DNA of 23,697 bases from Bacillota bacterium (GTDB lineage Bacteria; Bacillota; Thermosediminibacteria; Thermosediminibacterales; Thermosediminibacteraceae): the NCBI GenBank assembly GCA_003242255.1, contig QGUT01000011.1, positions 1 through 23,697 on the forward strand, written 5' to 3'. Below, piece by piece: positions 6,958 through 14,381 of this stretch (positions are counted from its first letter, which is position 1; each line of letters opens with the position of its first letter). Position numbers and translations under genes: made by a program. The notes under the pieces were generated by a model, which did not search any database, was not told the DNA's origin, and saw only the letters and a list, made by a program, of their open reading frames with translations.

Positions 6958-6960
6958 GAC

Positions 6961-6989
6961 CAAAAAAAAGAACGCCTTCTCTAAGGCGT
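6961..6989 (-). terminator. Intrinsic terminator after the ABC permease
   Basis: On the minus strand a perfect 7-bp stem (ACGCCTT/AAGGCGT, 6983-6989 with 6972-6978) with a 4-base loop is followed by TC and eight Ts (6962-6969). It begins directly after the permease stop codon and ends the ECF sigma/ABC operon. Confidence 0.95.
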
Positions 6990-6990
6990 C

Positions 6991-7836
6991 CTATATATCC
7001 CTTGAAGAAAAACTCCTAGCGGCGCTGTAAATCATAAAGACGGTGTATGCCGCGGCATAGAGCAGCATGTAAAGACTCGGCTCGGCGCCGGCCCCCAGAA
7101 TGCTGTTAGACATGAGGTTTATACCACCGGAAGAAAAAAGCACCGAGGTCATCTTTCTGTAAAGGGCATCCGTCGGCATCAAAAGGCTGGCGATTATACC
7201 TGCATTTATGAGCCCGGCGGCGCTGTCATTTCCACTCACAGAAATCAAATGGCCTATCTGTTCCAGCCACCCTCCGATGAGGGCAAAGCCGAAGAGCATC
7301 GCCGCCAGGATACCCGCTCCCAAAGTCGACATGCGGGCGCTGCCCCAGAGGCATACCGAAATGAGTACGAGCTGCATCCATACAAAAAGCAGGGCTGCAC
7401 TCAAAAGCTGATTGAAGTTTAAAGCGACCTTCGCTCCAAAAGCTTTGTTCAAAAAGATTATGCTGAAAAACAAGAAAAGGGAGTAGAGCGAGACCATAAA
7501 TCCTATGCCGAAAAATTTGCCCAGCACCACTTCGTAGCGCTTTATAGGTTTCACCAGGACGGCCTGTATAGCGCCGCTTTCCACGTCCCCCGAAAGGGCT
7601 CCGGCAGAGGAGATCACCACCAGAAAAGCCACTATGAGCGAGGCAAAGTAGAGCCCTATGGTTATGAATTCCGAAGATATCGTGACCAGGGCGAAGTTGA
7701 TCCGCGATACGGACTTGTAGACCTCCTTGATACCCAGGCCGTAAAGGAGCAGATAACAGGCGGTCAGGATCAGCATGAAAAACAGAGCCTTTTTGTGGAA
7801 CATTTCTTTGAAGGTGCACTTAATCACCGGGATCAT
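6991..7836 (-). CDS. ABC-2 type transporter permease
   Basis: This 281-residue protein has about six hydrophobic segments: residues ~18-34, ~56-80, then four more up to the C-terminal LYMLLYAAAYTVFMIYSAA. It has the family layout of ABC-2 permeases that export drugs, peptides or lipids. The segment GALSGDVESGAIQAVLVKPIKRYEVVLGK-like in the first cytoplasmic loop is typical of the NatB/YhaP group. Its ATG overlaps the stop codon of the ATPase gene (ATGA), so translation is coupled and the two subunits form one transporter. The substrate cannot be predicted. It is the last gene of the ECF sigma operon. Confidence 0.9.
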   Translation of the reverse strand: MIPVIKCTFKEMFHKKALFFMLILTACYLLLYGLGIKEVYKSVSRINFALVTISSEFITIGLYFASLIVAFLVVISSAGALSGDVESGAIQAVLVKPIKRYEVVLGKFFGIGFMVSLYSLFLFFSIIFLNKAFGAKVALNFNQLLSAALLFVWMQLVLISVCLWGSARMSTLGAGILAAMLFGFALIGGWLEQIGHLISVSGNDSAAGLINAGIIASLLMPTDALYRKMTSVLFSSGGINLMSNSILGAGAEPSLYMLLYAAAYTVFMIYSAARSFSSRDI

Positions 7837-8735
7837 GGAACTTTCTCTCCTCTCACCAGATTGACGAAGAGTTCCTCCAGCGAAAGGCCTTCCAGCTTTA
7901 ATTCGTAAAGCAAGGTCCCAGACTGCACAATTGCTTTCGCTATTGACGGTATATCGCCTTTTTTGGCCACTTTTACTTTAAGTGCATCACCCTGCAGTTC
8001 TACTTTTAAAGCGATACTCTTTAGTTCTTCTACAAGGCCCTCGGCTGGATTTCCTATCTTGGCCGTCAGCGTAGAATTCTCAAAAAGCAGATCTTTCAGT
8101 TCTCCGCAGGTAATTATCCTGCCCCGGTTTATTATCGCCACCCGATCGCATACCATCTCCACTTCGCTTAAAAGGTGGCTGTTCAAAAAGACCGTCTTGC
8201 CTTCTCTCTTTAAATCCCTTATTATTTCGCGCACTTCTATCCGGCCTACCGGGTCCAGCGCAGAAGTGGGCTCGTCCAGGAAGACCAGTTCCGGGTCGGA
8301 AAGGAGGGCCACGGCGAGCCCCAACCTCTGCTGCATTCCCTTGCTGTACCCCGCCACCTTCTTTTTCTCGTGCCCCGAAAGTCCAACCAGCTCCAGGAGT
8401 TCCGAGATCCTACGGGCCGGCTTCGGTATCTTATAGAGTTCGGCGTGGAAGCGCATGACCTCCAGCCCCGTCATCCATTCGTAGTACTTGAAATTTTCTG
8501 GCAGGTACCCAATTTTCCTCATCGCCTTGCTGTCCCCTAAAGGCCTTCCGAGCACAAAGCCACTGCCCCCGGTGGGGCGAAGGAGCCCCACCAGGGTTTT
8601 TACCAGGGTGCTTTTTCCGGCGCCGTTAGGTCCCAGAAAGCCGAAGACCTCCCCTTCCTTCACGCTTAAGTTTATGTCGACGCAACCTCCCTTCCCGTCG
8701 TATTGTTTGGTGAGGTTAAAGGTCTCTATTACCAT
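7833..8735 (-). CDS. ABC transporter ATP-binding protein
   Basis: This 300-residue ATPase carries Walker A GPNGAGKST (about 36-44), a Q-loop near YLPEN, Walker B LVFLDEP (about 153-159) and the switch His in LNSHLL. The signature motif is the divergent YSKGMQQR instead of LSGGQ, common in CcmA/NatA-type exporters. A C-terminal extension of about 80 residues follows the nucleotide domain and probably contacts the permease. The start is ATG with a GAGGTGATGCC ribosome site that overlaps the anti-sigma stop codon, so it is coupled to the anti-sigma gene. The transporter is probably an output of the ECF sigma system, for example envelope or antimicrobial defence, but no substrate is evident. Confidence 0.95.
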   Translation of the reverse strand: MVIETFNLTKQYDGKGGCVDINLSVKEGEVFGFLGPNGAGKSTLVKTLVGLLRPTGGSGFVLGRPLGDSKAMRKIGYLPENFKYYEWMTGLEVMRFHAELYKIPKPARRISELLELVGLSGHEKKKVAGYSKGMQQRLGLAVALLSDPELVFLDEPTSALDPVGRIEVREIIRDLKREGKTVFLNSHLLSEVEMVCDRVAIINRGRIITCGELKDLLFENSTLTAKIGNPAEGLVEELKSIALKVELQGDALKVKVAKKGDIPSIAKAIVQSGTLLYELKLEGLSLEELFVNLVRGEKVP

Positions 8736-8739
8736 GGCA

Positions 8740-9852
8740 TCACCTCAAAACCTGGGCTATTTTGAGCATTTCTTCCTGGGACAGGCTTCCCTCCAGGGTC
8801 ACTACCGTCTCATCGTCGGCCCAGAGCAGAACGCAGTTCAAATCGTTACCCCACCTGGTTTTTACCAATGTGGCCGGTTTGCCTTTTACAGTTATGCTTT
8901 CCACCTCGGTGGCCTCAGCATCCACCGGAATCGGCAGGGTGTTCTGCCAGTCTTCGATCCCAACCAGTTGCCTCCTGATGTTATCCGGCAAAACGGGGAG
9001 TTCCAATATCGCTTCCCGGATGGCATTCATATCCACGCCTTCAGGAACCTGGATTTCCGGAATCCCCACCTGGGTTACGGAGAGGGATTTATAATTCCCA
9101 TTTTCATCCTGTCTCACAAAAATCTGCCTTACCATTCCCTCCGTCCTTATAACAAAGGTTTTCCCGTCCACATCTTTGGGAAGGGTTTTTTCTCCACCAA
9201 AGGCTGTGATGAGCTTGTTTATGCCTTTCACGTCCGGCGTAATTTCCAGTTCCACGGGCTTCCCAATCCCGACATATTCGAGCTTGTATCCTTCCAGTTC
9301 GCTAAACAGCCGAACATCGAAATCCACCTTTTTCGCCACCGATTGGACCTCATCCGGCCTTATGTCTTCATAGCCGCCGCCGGTCGTCCGGAACTTGCCC
9401 AACTGTTCCAGATCAATCTCCCCGATTCCGCCCTCTTCCAGCTTTCTCTTTATCTCCTCTATGTCCTCCATCGTGATCTTCACCGCTTCGATCCTGGATA
9501 CCCTGAAAACCCCGAGGAAATCAGCCACCGCATACCTTACCGGTGATACCACTACAGCCGAGAAAACCAGCGCCGCCGCTGCAAACCCAGCGACCATTTT
9601 CCCATATTTTTTAATCATATTTTTCACTCCCTCCTTCACAATATGGCGCTTAAGCCGCCTTTTTAAAATTTCTTTAGATGGGTAAAAATCCAACGCCAGC
9701 TTTTCTTTGGCAAATTCATCCAGCTTTTTCAATTCATCCAGGACTTCACTGCACCTCGGACAAGTTTCTAGGTGCTTTTTTACTTGTTCCTCCTGACTTT
9801 CGTCCAGTTCCCCGTCCAGGTAGGCCTGCAGTATCCCCTCTTCATAGCACAC
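8740..9852 (-). CDS. Zinc-finger transmembrane anti-sigma factor
   Basis: This 370-residue protein has an N-terminal anti-sigma zinc domain with the H-x3-C-x2-C motif (His27, Cys31, Cys34). An additional Cys2 could be the fourth ligand. A single membrane helix follows at about 86-103, then a large extracytoplasmic domain of about 260 residues that I cannot assign firmly. The family binds and silences its partner ECF sigma factor until an envelope signal releases it. The start is GTG, placed 3 bases after the sigma stop codon, with GGAGGAGGTG upstream, so sigma and anti-sigma are translationally coupled. The big outer domain is the likely sensor or output domain. Confidence 0.9.
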   Translation of the reverse strand: MCYEEGILQAYLDGELDESQEEQVKKHLETCPRCSEVLDELKKLDEFAKEKLALDFYPSKEILKRRLKRHIVKEGVKNMIKKYGKMVAGFAAAALVFSAVVVSPVRYAVADFLGVFRVSRIEAVKITMEDIEEIKRKLEEGGIGEIDLEQLGKFRTTGGGYEDIRPDEVQSVAKKVDFDVRLFSELEGYKLEYVGIGKPVELEITPDVKGINKLITAFGGEKTLPKDVDGKTFVIRTEGMVRQIFVRQDENGNYKSLSVTQVGIPEIQVPEGVDMNAIREAILELPVLPDNIRRQLVGIEDWQNTLPIPVDAEATEVESITVKGKPATLVKTRWGNDLNCVLLWADDETVVTLEGSLSQEEMLKIAQVLR

Positions 9853-9855
9853 GGA

Positions 9856-10350
9856 TCACACCTCCTCCTGGAAATGTTCTTTAAATTTTCGGTGAGCGCG
9901 GGCTACCAGAGTCCCAACAGATGTCTTTTTGACGCCGAGCACTTCGGCTATCTCCTCATAGCTGTACCCTGAATGTTTCATTATAAGCAGCAGCCTATCC
10001 CTTTCCTCCATCATTTGGAGTACCTGCCGCACGTATATCTGCTCCTCTCGAAGGTTATAGGCCGAATGCTTTCTCAAAAGCCAAAATTTCTCCTCCCGCT
10101 TTTTCCTGCTGTCTTCTCCCCTGAAATGGTTGTGGGCCAAATTTTTAGCCACCTTAAAGAGCCAGGCCCCTACGCTTCCATCCCTTCCGGGGGGATTCTT
10201 GTAATATTTTATAAAAACTTCCTGGGCCAGGTCTTCGGCTAGGAAAGGGTCGCCCAGCATGTACAAAAGCAGGCGGTATACCTTCGAGTAATAATTTTCG
10301 TAAACCTCGCTGAACTCCAGAAAACCCACCCCCCTTTTAAAGCCTTCCAT
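9856..10350 (-). CDS. ECF-family RNA polymerase sigma factor
   Basis: This about 164-residue protein has sigma region 2 (SEVYENYYSKVYRLL and AEDLAQEVFIKYYK) and region 4 with a helix-turn-helix (GYSYEEIAEVLGVKKTSVGT), but no region 3. That is the ECF layout. It should direct transcription of its own operon with the anti-sigma and ABC genes. The start is uncertain. ATG at 10350 has no ribosome site and lies within an AT-rich, -10-like TATATAT. AAAGGGGGG lies 8 bases before a CTG at 10320, which would give a protein starting at LEFSEVYE, the usual ECF N-terminus. The frame is open to 10425, but that extension crosses the alr terminator and is not credible. Confidence 0.9.
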   Translation of the reverse strand: MEGFKRGVGFLEFSEVYENYYSKVYRLLLYMLGDPFLAEDLAQEVFIKYYKNPPGRDGSVGAWLFKVAKNLAHNHFRGEDSRKKREEKFWLLRKHSAYNLREEQIYVRQVLQMMEERDRLLLIMKHSGYSYEEIAEVLGVKKTSVGTLVARAHRKFKEHFQEEV

Positions 10351-10383
10351 ATATAATGACACCGCAAAAGGCCAAAACATGAC

Positions 10384-10407
10384 AAAAAAACGCGGGGCTT
10401 TCCCGCG
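10384..10407 (-). terminator. Intrinsic terminator after alr (possibly bidirectional)
   Basis: A 6-bp GC stem (CGCGGG/CCCGCG, 10391-10396 with 10402-10407) is flanked by seven Ts in minus sense (A run 10384-10390). A T run on the plus side (10409-10414) could let it act both ways. It lies 14 bp after the racemase stop and only about 35 bp before the ECF sigma start. Confidence 0.93.
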
Positions 10408-10421
10408 CTTTTTTGTCGCGT

Positions 10422-11558
10422 TCAATTTTCTCCAAACCTTCCCCTGTCTTCATCGGCTAGATAAACCTTTTCTTCCCCTTTGTAGTAAATGGGGTCGATG
10501 GCCACTATGACTTCATCGCCAATCTTTGCATCTATTCCGGTGAGGTCCACCACGGTAAGCTGCATTCCGATTCTTCCCAATACCCTGAGGGGCCTTCCAT
10601 CGATGAATGCCACCGGGGGCGGGTTTAAAAAGTCCTTTATTTCTTGATAAATATTTCGGACCAGTCCCAGGATCGAATAGGTGTAATTTCGCCTCTGCAC
10701 TTTCAAACCCTCGCAGTACCCCACGGGAATGATCCCTATCCGCATATCTCTCGGCGTCTTGTATGTCCTTCCGTAGCCTATATACGACCCCCTTGCAAGG
10801 TGTCTTATTTCCAGCAGGCGCGCTTTTACGCGGGAAGCCTTTTCCAGTTTAACTTCCCGGTTTTTAAACATGGCCACCCCAAAAAGGGCCCCTCCGATCC
10901 TGACCATGTCCAGCCGCGTCTCGGGGAAATCCATAGCCGCGACGGAACTGGCTGCATGGCGAAGGGAAACTCGGATCCCCTCCTCTTCTAACCTTTCAAT
11001 TATCTTTTGGAAGCGCGAAAGTTGCTGTAAGGTGTAGTCGCCGCTCTTCGCAAAGGCATCGGAAAAATGGGTGTAGGCTCCTTCGTATATAAAATTTTTA
11101 TAATTTTTTAGCTTGGCCAATGCGGAGTCCAGATCCTCCAATCTGAAACCGAAGCGTCCCATTCCTGTGTCGAATTTGAGGTGCACCCTGCAGTTCGTCT
11201 CTCTCTGACAGGCCACTTTGTTCAGGAGTTCGGCGCTTTCAATGCTGTAAATGGTGGGCGTTATGTCGTATTCAAGAAATTCTTCGCACTCTTCTCTGCT
11301 TATGGGCGATGTAAAGCAGAGTATCCTCCCCCCAATTCCGGCCTTTCGGAGGGCAATTCCCTCTTCTACAAATTCTACTCCGAACCATTCGGCTCCGGCT
11401 TTTTGCAGCGCAAGGGCCACTTCACCCATTCCGTGGCCGTAAGCATTCCCCTTTACCACCGCCATGACCGGAACATTTACTTCCTGCCGGACCTTTTCGT
11501 AATTTCTCTTTATGGCACTCAAGTTAATTTCCATGCATTTTTTTTGAGTTTCGAGCAA
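10422..11558 (-). CDS. alr: Alanine racemase-family PLP enzyme, variant C-terminus
   Basis: This 378-residue fold-type III PLP enzyme interconverts an amino acid's L and D forms, presumably alanine for peptidoglycan. The PLP lysine lies in VVKGNAYGHG, the carbamylated-lysine/Arg region in LKFDTGMGR, and the second-base Tyr in IGYGRTY. Differences from the classic enzyme are notable. The usual GR-x-CMDQ is GRIGMQ (Asp replaced by Gln), the HAANS loop is HAASS, and an insertion of about 20 residues follows GYCEG. The expected C-terminal segment ending in an R-x-x-R-x-Y-like motif is missing, replaced by a charged tail. The start TTG at 11558 is 8 bases after GGAGG; ATG at 11534 is the alternative. 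It follows the FemX-like gene by 30 bp. Exact substrate is uncertain. Confidence 0.85.
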   Translation of the reverse strand: MLETQKKCMEINLSAIKRNYEKVRQEVNVPVMAVVKGNAYGHGMGEVALALQKAGAEWFGVEFVEEGIALRKAGIGGRILCFTSPISREECEEFLEYDITPTIYSIESAELLNKVACQRETNCRVHLKFDTGMGRFGFRLEDLDSALAKLKNYKNFIYEGAYTHFSDAFAKSGDYTLQQLSRFQKIIERLEEEGIRVSLRHAASSVAAMDFPETRLDMVRIGGALFGVAMFKNREVKLEKASRVKARLLEIRHLARGSYIGYGRTYKTPRDMRIGIIPVGYCEGLKVQRRNYTYSILGLVRNIYQEIKDFLNPPPVAFIDGRPLRVLGRIGMQLTVVDLTGIDAKIGDEVIVAIDPIYYKGEEKVYLADEDRGRFGEN

Positions 11559-11588
11559 GAAAACGACCTCCAAGCTAAATTCGCCTTG

Positions 11589-12659
11589 TCAGGATTTGAT
11601 TTTCGCCTTTTTCAACAAGAGAGTGACCTTCCTTCTTATGTCTCTGAAAACCGGCACTCCTTTTTGAAACATCAGGTACCAGAAGGGGCTGAATACCAGG
11701 TCGTATTCCCCTATGAATTCCGTAAATTCTCCGCTGAAGCCTTTTTTAAATCGGTAAAGCCCGTAGAGCGGGTTTTCCGGATTCAAATCCCCGGACACCC
11801 CCCTGAAATCGTAGAGCGTGCAACCCCTTTCCTTCGCCAGCTTTATCATCTCCCACTGCAGCAGGTAATTGGGCATGGTGTTGCGGTGCTCGTTGCTGCT
11901 CGCGCCGTAGAGGTACCAGCATTTTTTTCCAAAAAAAAGACATATGATCCCGGCTATCACTTTTCCCTCGTATTCAGCCAAGGCCAACTCCATCAGTCCC
12001 TTGGGTTTCAGGCAATCGTACATCCTTTCGAAATATTCCAGGCTCCGTACCACAAAGCCATCCCTCAACCCGGTTATCTCCATTATCCGATGGAATTCTT
12101 TAAGGTCCTCCCGGTTCCCGAGCCTCATTTTTACCCCTTTTCTCTGAGCCAGCCTTATGTTGTACCTGGTCTTGGAGTGAAATTTGGCCAAGAGCTCGTC
12201 CAGGGAAGGAGTGATGTCCAGCCGGAATACGAATCGGGGCTGAATAGCTTCAAAATTGAGTGCTTCCATATTTTGGATAAATCCCAGCTTTTTTAAATTA
12301 TTCACCACTTCCTGATCTTTTATACTTATATCGGGGTCAATTTTCAGCATTATTGCATTGAGTCTCCTCGCGAGTTTTCTCACATTGTCCACCAGAAATT
12401 TCAAGGTCTCAAAATCGTGGAGGTCACAGACCGGTCCCCTGGGCGAATAAATCATGTTTTTCCCTATCAGGGGAAGAGGCCTCAAAAGCAGCAACATGGC
12501 GGCTTTAATCTTCCCCTCGTCTTCCACCATCACGTGCAAGGACCGCCAACTTTCCTCTTTGACCCGGGCCCATTCAAGACTTTGCAGAATGTGACCCTTC
12601 GGATGATTTTGTATGAAACAAGTGTACTGATTTTCATCACCGTTGACTATGAATCTCAT
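11589..12659 (-). CDS. FemX/FemABX-family peptidoglycan bridge aminoacyl transferase
   Basis: This 356-residue protein has two GNAT-like halves typical of FemABX enzymes, which move an amino acid from aminoacyl-tRNA onto the lipid II stem peptide at the membrane. Family hallmarks include HILQSLEWARVK near the N-terminus, KFHSKTRYNIRLAQRKGV in the middle (about 165-182), WYLYGASSNEHR (about 262) and the C-terminal YDFRGVSGD and GLYRFKKGF. The start is ATG with GAGGGG 8 bases upstream and a strong promoter about 60 bases before it. It is the first gene of a two-gene operon with the racemase variant, so both may serve one cell-wall modification. Which amino acid it transfers cannot be told. Confidence 0.9.
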   Translation of the reverse strand: MRFIVNGDENQYTCFIQNHPKGHILQSLEWARVKEESWRSLHVMVEDEGKIKAAMLLLLRPLPLIGKNMIYSPRGPVCDLHDFETLKFLVDNVRKLARRLNAIMLKIDPDISIKDQEVVNNLKKLGFIQNMEALNFEAIQPRFVFRLDITPSLDELLAKFHSKTRYNIRLAQRKGVKMRLGNREDLKEFHRIMEITGLRDGFVVRSLEYFERMYDCLKPKGLMELALAEYEGKVIAGIICLFFGKKCWYLYGASSNEHRNTMPNYLLQWEMIKLAKERGCTLYDFRGVSGDLNPENPLYGLYRFKKGFSGEFTEFIGEYDLVFSPFWYLMFQKGVPVFRDIRRKVTLLLKKAKIKS

Positions 12660-12712
12660 CTGAGCAACCCCTCGATATTTAATTTTTGAGCAAAATTGGA
12701 GCCTTTATTTTT

Positions 12713-12741
12713 ATTATGCTTTATATGAGTACAAGCGTCAA
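12713..12741 (-). promoter_or_regulatory. Sigma-A promoter of the femX-alr operon
   Basis: In minus-strand sense TTGACG (12736-12741) and CATAAT (12713-12718) are separated by 17 bases, about 54 bases before the FemX start codon. This is a near-consensus housekeeping promoter. The 12660-12760 gap otherwise shows only the FemX ribosome site. Confidence 0.85.
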
Positions 12742-12760
12742 TGAAAAATAAAGGCAGACA

Positions 12761-12792
12761 AAAAAACCCGGATTTTGATAACCGGGTTTTTT
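12761..12792 (-). terminator. Intrinsic terminator after ilvE (symmetric)
   Basis: The stem AACCCGG/CCGGGTT (about 12765-12771 with 12782-12788) has a 10-base loop. It carries an A run on one side and a T run on the other, giving U tracts in both directions. It begins just after the ilvE stop and also insulates the femX promoter. Confidence 0.93.
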
Positions 12793-12797
12793 AATCA

Positions 12798-13679
12798 TCA
12801 ATTCGGGTAAATCTTTTCGCCCTCCACTTTGACCAGTTCTTTGAAAGCCTTCCGAAGCAGTCTGGTCACAGGGCCCGGCCTGCCGTCGCCTATTGCGCGG
12901 CCGTCCACTTTAACTACCGGAATCACCTCAGCTGCCGTCCCCGTCAAGAAGCATTCATCGGCGGTATAAAGTTCGTACCTGGTGAACAGCTTTTCCTCAA
13001 CAGCGATGTTATTTTTGCGGGCCAACTCTATTATGGCGTTCCTGGTAACTCCTATGAGGATACCCGCATAGGTCGGCGGCGTTATGAGCACTCCGTCTTT
13101 TACTATGAAAATGTTGTCTCCGGTGCATTCGGCCACATAATCCTGCGCGTTCAGCATCACCGCCTCCATCGCTCCGGCCTGGTTGGCTTCGATCTTCGCC
13201 ATTATGTTGTTCAGGTAATTCAGGCTCTTCATCTGGGGGTTTACTCCTTCAGGCACATTCCTCCGGGTCGCGGCGGTTATAATTTCAAGGCCTTCTTCGT
13301 ACATCTTTTCGGGATAGAGCACGATTTTATCTGCAATGCATACTATGGTGGGCTCGTGGCATTTCTTAGGGTCCAGCCCCAAATCTCCCACGCCTCTTGA
13401 TACGACCAACCTTATGTACGCGTCTTTTAACCCGTTTTGCCTCAACGTCTCCAATACCACTTCCTTCATCTCATCCTTCGACAGCGGTATGTCGAGCATT
13501 ATGGCTCTCGCCCCGTTATAAAGTCGGTCGATGTGTTGTTTTAAGCGGAACACCCTGCCGTCGTAGGCCCGGATGCCTTCGAAGACTCCGTCGCCGTACA
13601 AGAATCCATGGTCGAACACGGAGATTTTTGCTTCTTCCTTGGGATAAAATTTTCCGTTGATGTATATTTTGATGCTCAT
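12798..13679 (-). CDS. ilvE: Branched-chain amino acid aminotransferase
   Basis: This 293-residue fold-type IV PLP aminotransferase interconverts Leu, Ile or Val and their 2-oxo acids with glutamate/2-oxoglutarate. Hallmarks are FDHGFLYGDGVFEGIRAY near residue 22, the PLP lysine in MKSLNYLNN (about Lys151) and ECTGDNIFIV near 184. A D-amino-acid aminotransferase is a related alternative, but the FEGIRAY and SLNYL motifs favour IlvE. ATG at 13679 was chosen with GAGGGGG 10 bases upstream; a TTG at 13685 is closer to it but less likely. A T-box leader precedes the gene, so uncharged tRNA for a branched-chain amino acid should switch it on. Confidence 0.95.
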   Translation of the reverse strand: MSIKIYINGKFYPKEEAKISVFDHGFLYGDGVFEGIRAYDGRVFRLKQHIDRLYNGARAIMLDIPLSKDEMKEVVLETLRQNGLKDAYIRLVVSRGVGDLGLDPKKCHEPTIVCIADKIVLYPEKMYEEGLEIITAATRRNVPEGVNPQMKSLNYLNNIMAKIEANQAGAMEAVMLNAQDYVAECTGDNIFIVKDGVLITPPTYAGILIGVTRNAIIELARKNNIAVEEKLFTRYELYTADECFLTGTAAEVIPVVKVDGRAIGDGRPGPVTRLLRKAFKELVKVEGEKIYPN

Positions 13680-13685
13680 CCTCAA

Positions 13686-13909
13686 AGAGCCCCCTCATTA
13701 TATAATTTGACCCCTCATCCCGAGAACTAAGATCCCAGGGACGAGGGGTTTCCTCGCGGCACCACCCTGATTTGCCTGGCTTAACGCTTAATAGCGGCTA
13801 CGGACTACTCCTTTCGCCCGGGCTGTTCGGGAACGGCGGGAGATTCTTTGACCGCTGCCGGTCTACCCCTTTTCCCTCTCACTTTTTCTCACTTGCCGCC
13901 CGTTTTATT
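13686..13909 (-). ncRNA. T-box leader riboswitch of ilvE
   Basis: The minus-strand leader between promoter and ilvE carries the T-box core AGGGTGGTGCCGCG (13755-13768), which pairs with the tRNA acceptor end. Upstream lies a short Stem I-like region with GAGAGGGAAA, closed by AACGG/CCGTT pairing around 13885 and 13831. The antiterminator can form from CGAGG and CCTCG flanking AAACC. An ATC (13842-13844) on the 3' side of Stem I could be the specifier codon for isoleucine; this codon choice is a guess. T-boxes sense uncharged tRNA and raise expression on starvation. The expression platform hairpin is listed separately. Confidence 0.9.
13710..13749 (-). terminator. T-box expression-platform hairpin without U tract
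   Basis: ACCCCTCGTCCC and GGGATGAGGGGT (13738-13749 with 13710-13721) form a 12-bp stem with one G-U pair and a 16-base loop. It would exclude the antiterminator, because it uses the same CCCCTCG. The bases after the stem are CAAATTATATAATGAGG, without the expected run of Us. The CCCCTC arm could also pair with the ilvE ribosome site GAGGGGG nearby. It may therefore act on translation rather than as a normal terminator. Confidence 0.7.
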
Positions 13910-13915
13910 GCCAGT

Positions 13916-13945
13916 ATTTTAACACCAGTATTTTGTTTTTGTCAA
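13916..13945 (-). promoter_or_regulatory. Sigma-A promoter of the T-box/ilvE unit
   Basis: In minus sense consensus TTGACA (13940-13945) and TAAAAT (13916-13921) are separated by 18 bases, with a predicted start near 13909. It begins only 5 bases after the thioesterase stop codon with no terminator between, so upstream operon read-through may also enter the T-box. Confidence 0.88.
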
Positions 13946-13950
13946 GATGA

Positions 13951-14373
13951 TTATTTTAAATTTTTCAATTTGTGAAGAATTTCCCATATTTGGGGATGCC
14001 CTTTTCTAAGATTGATCGGCTTTCCGCTTCCATCCACGAAACCGTGCTCGGTGTAACCTTCCGCAAGGAGCGCATTATCCTGCTGTCTATATACCTCGTA
14101 AGATAGCCTTATCCTGGCGGCTCTCAATTCCTCCACCCTGGTTTTGACCACCACCGTATCTCCGAAGCGGGCCGGTCGCCTGTAGCGGCAAAAGCCTTTC
14201 ACCACTGGCAGGAATACGCCCTGGCTTTCTATTTCCCAGTAAGGCAAGCCCGCCGATTTTAACAGTTCGTTCCTCCCCACTTCGAACCACACGTAATAGT
14301 TGGCATGGTAAACTATTCCCATCCGGTCTGTCTCGGCGTACCTTACCGGAAAGGAGGTTTCGAAGGTCACCAT
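13951..14373 (-). CDS. YbgC-like 4HBT hotdog acyl-CoA thioesterase
   Basis: This 140-residue protein has the single hotdog domain of the 4-hydroxybenzoyl-CoA/YbgC thioesterase family. The active-site segment RYAETDRMGIVYHANYYVWF carries Asp16 and the conserved His23-x-Asn25. It would hydrolyse acyl-CoA or a related thioester in the cytoplasm; the natural substrate is unknown. ATG lies 8 bases after the pyk stop, with a TAGGTGG ribosome site overlapping that stop, so it is the last gene of the dnaE-pfkA-pyk run. Its end almost touches the ilvE promoter. Confidence 0.9.
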   Translation of the reverse strand: MVTFETSFPVRYAETDRMGIVYHANYYVWFEVGRNELLKSAGLPYWEIESQGVFLPVVKGFCRYRRPARFGDTVVVKTRVEELRAARIRLSYEVYRQQDNALLAEGYTEHGFVDGSGKPINLRKGHPQIWEILHKLKNLK

Positions 14374-14381
14374 CGCACCAC

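Noticed and set aside
8488..9546. Plus-strand frame of 352 codons opposite the ABC ATPase and anti-sigma genes
   Set aside because: It lies antisense to two genes with clear family motifs and overlapping translation signals; its translation resembles no family.
10351..10425. Upstream extension of the ECF sigma gene to 10425
   Set aside because: The added codons read through the terminator of the racemase gene and give a non-conserved N-terminus.
11181..12296. Plus-strand frame of 371 codons opposite alr and the FemX-like gene
   Set aside because: It is an antisense shadow of two well-supported genes and spans their junction without a ribosome site.
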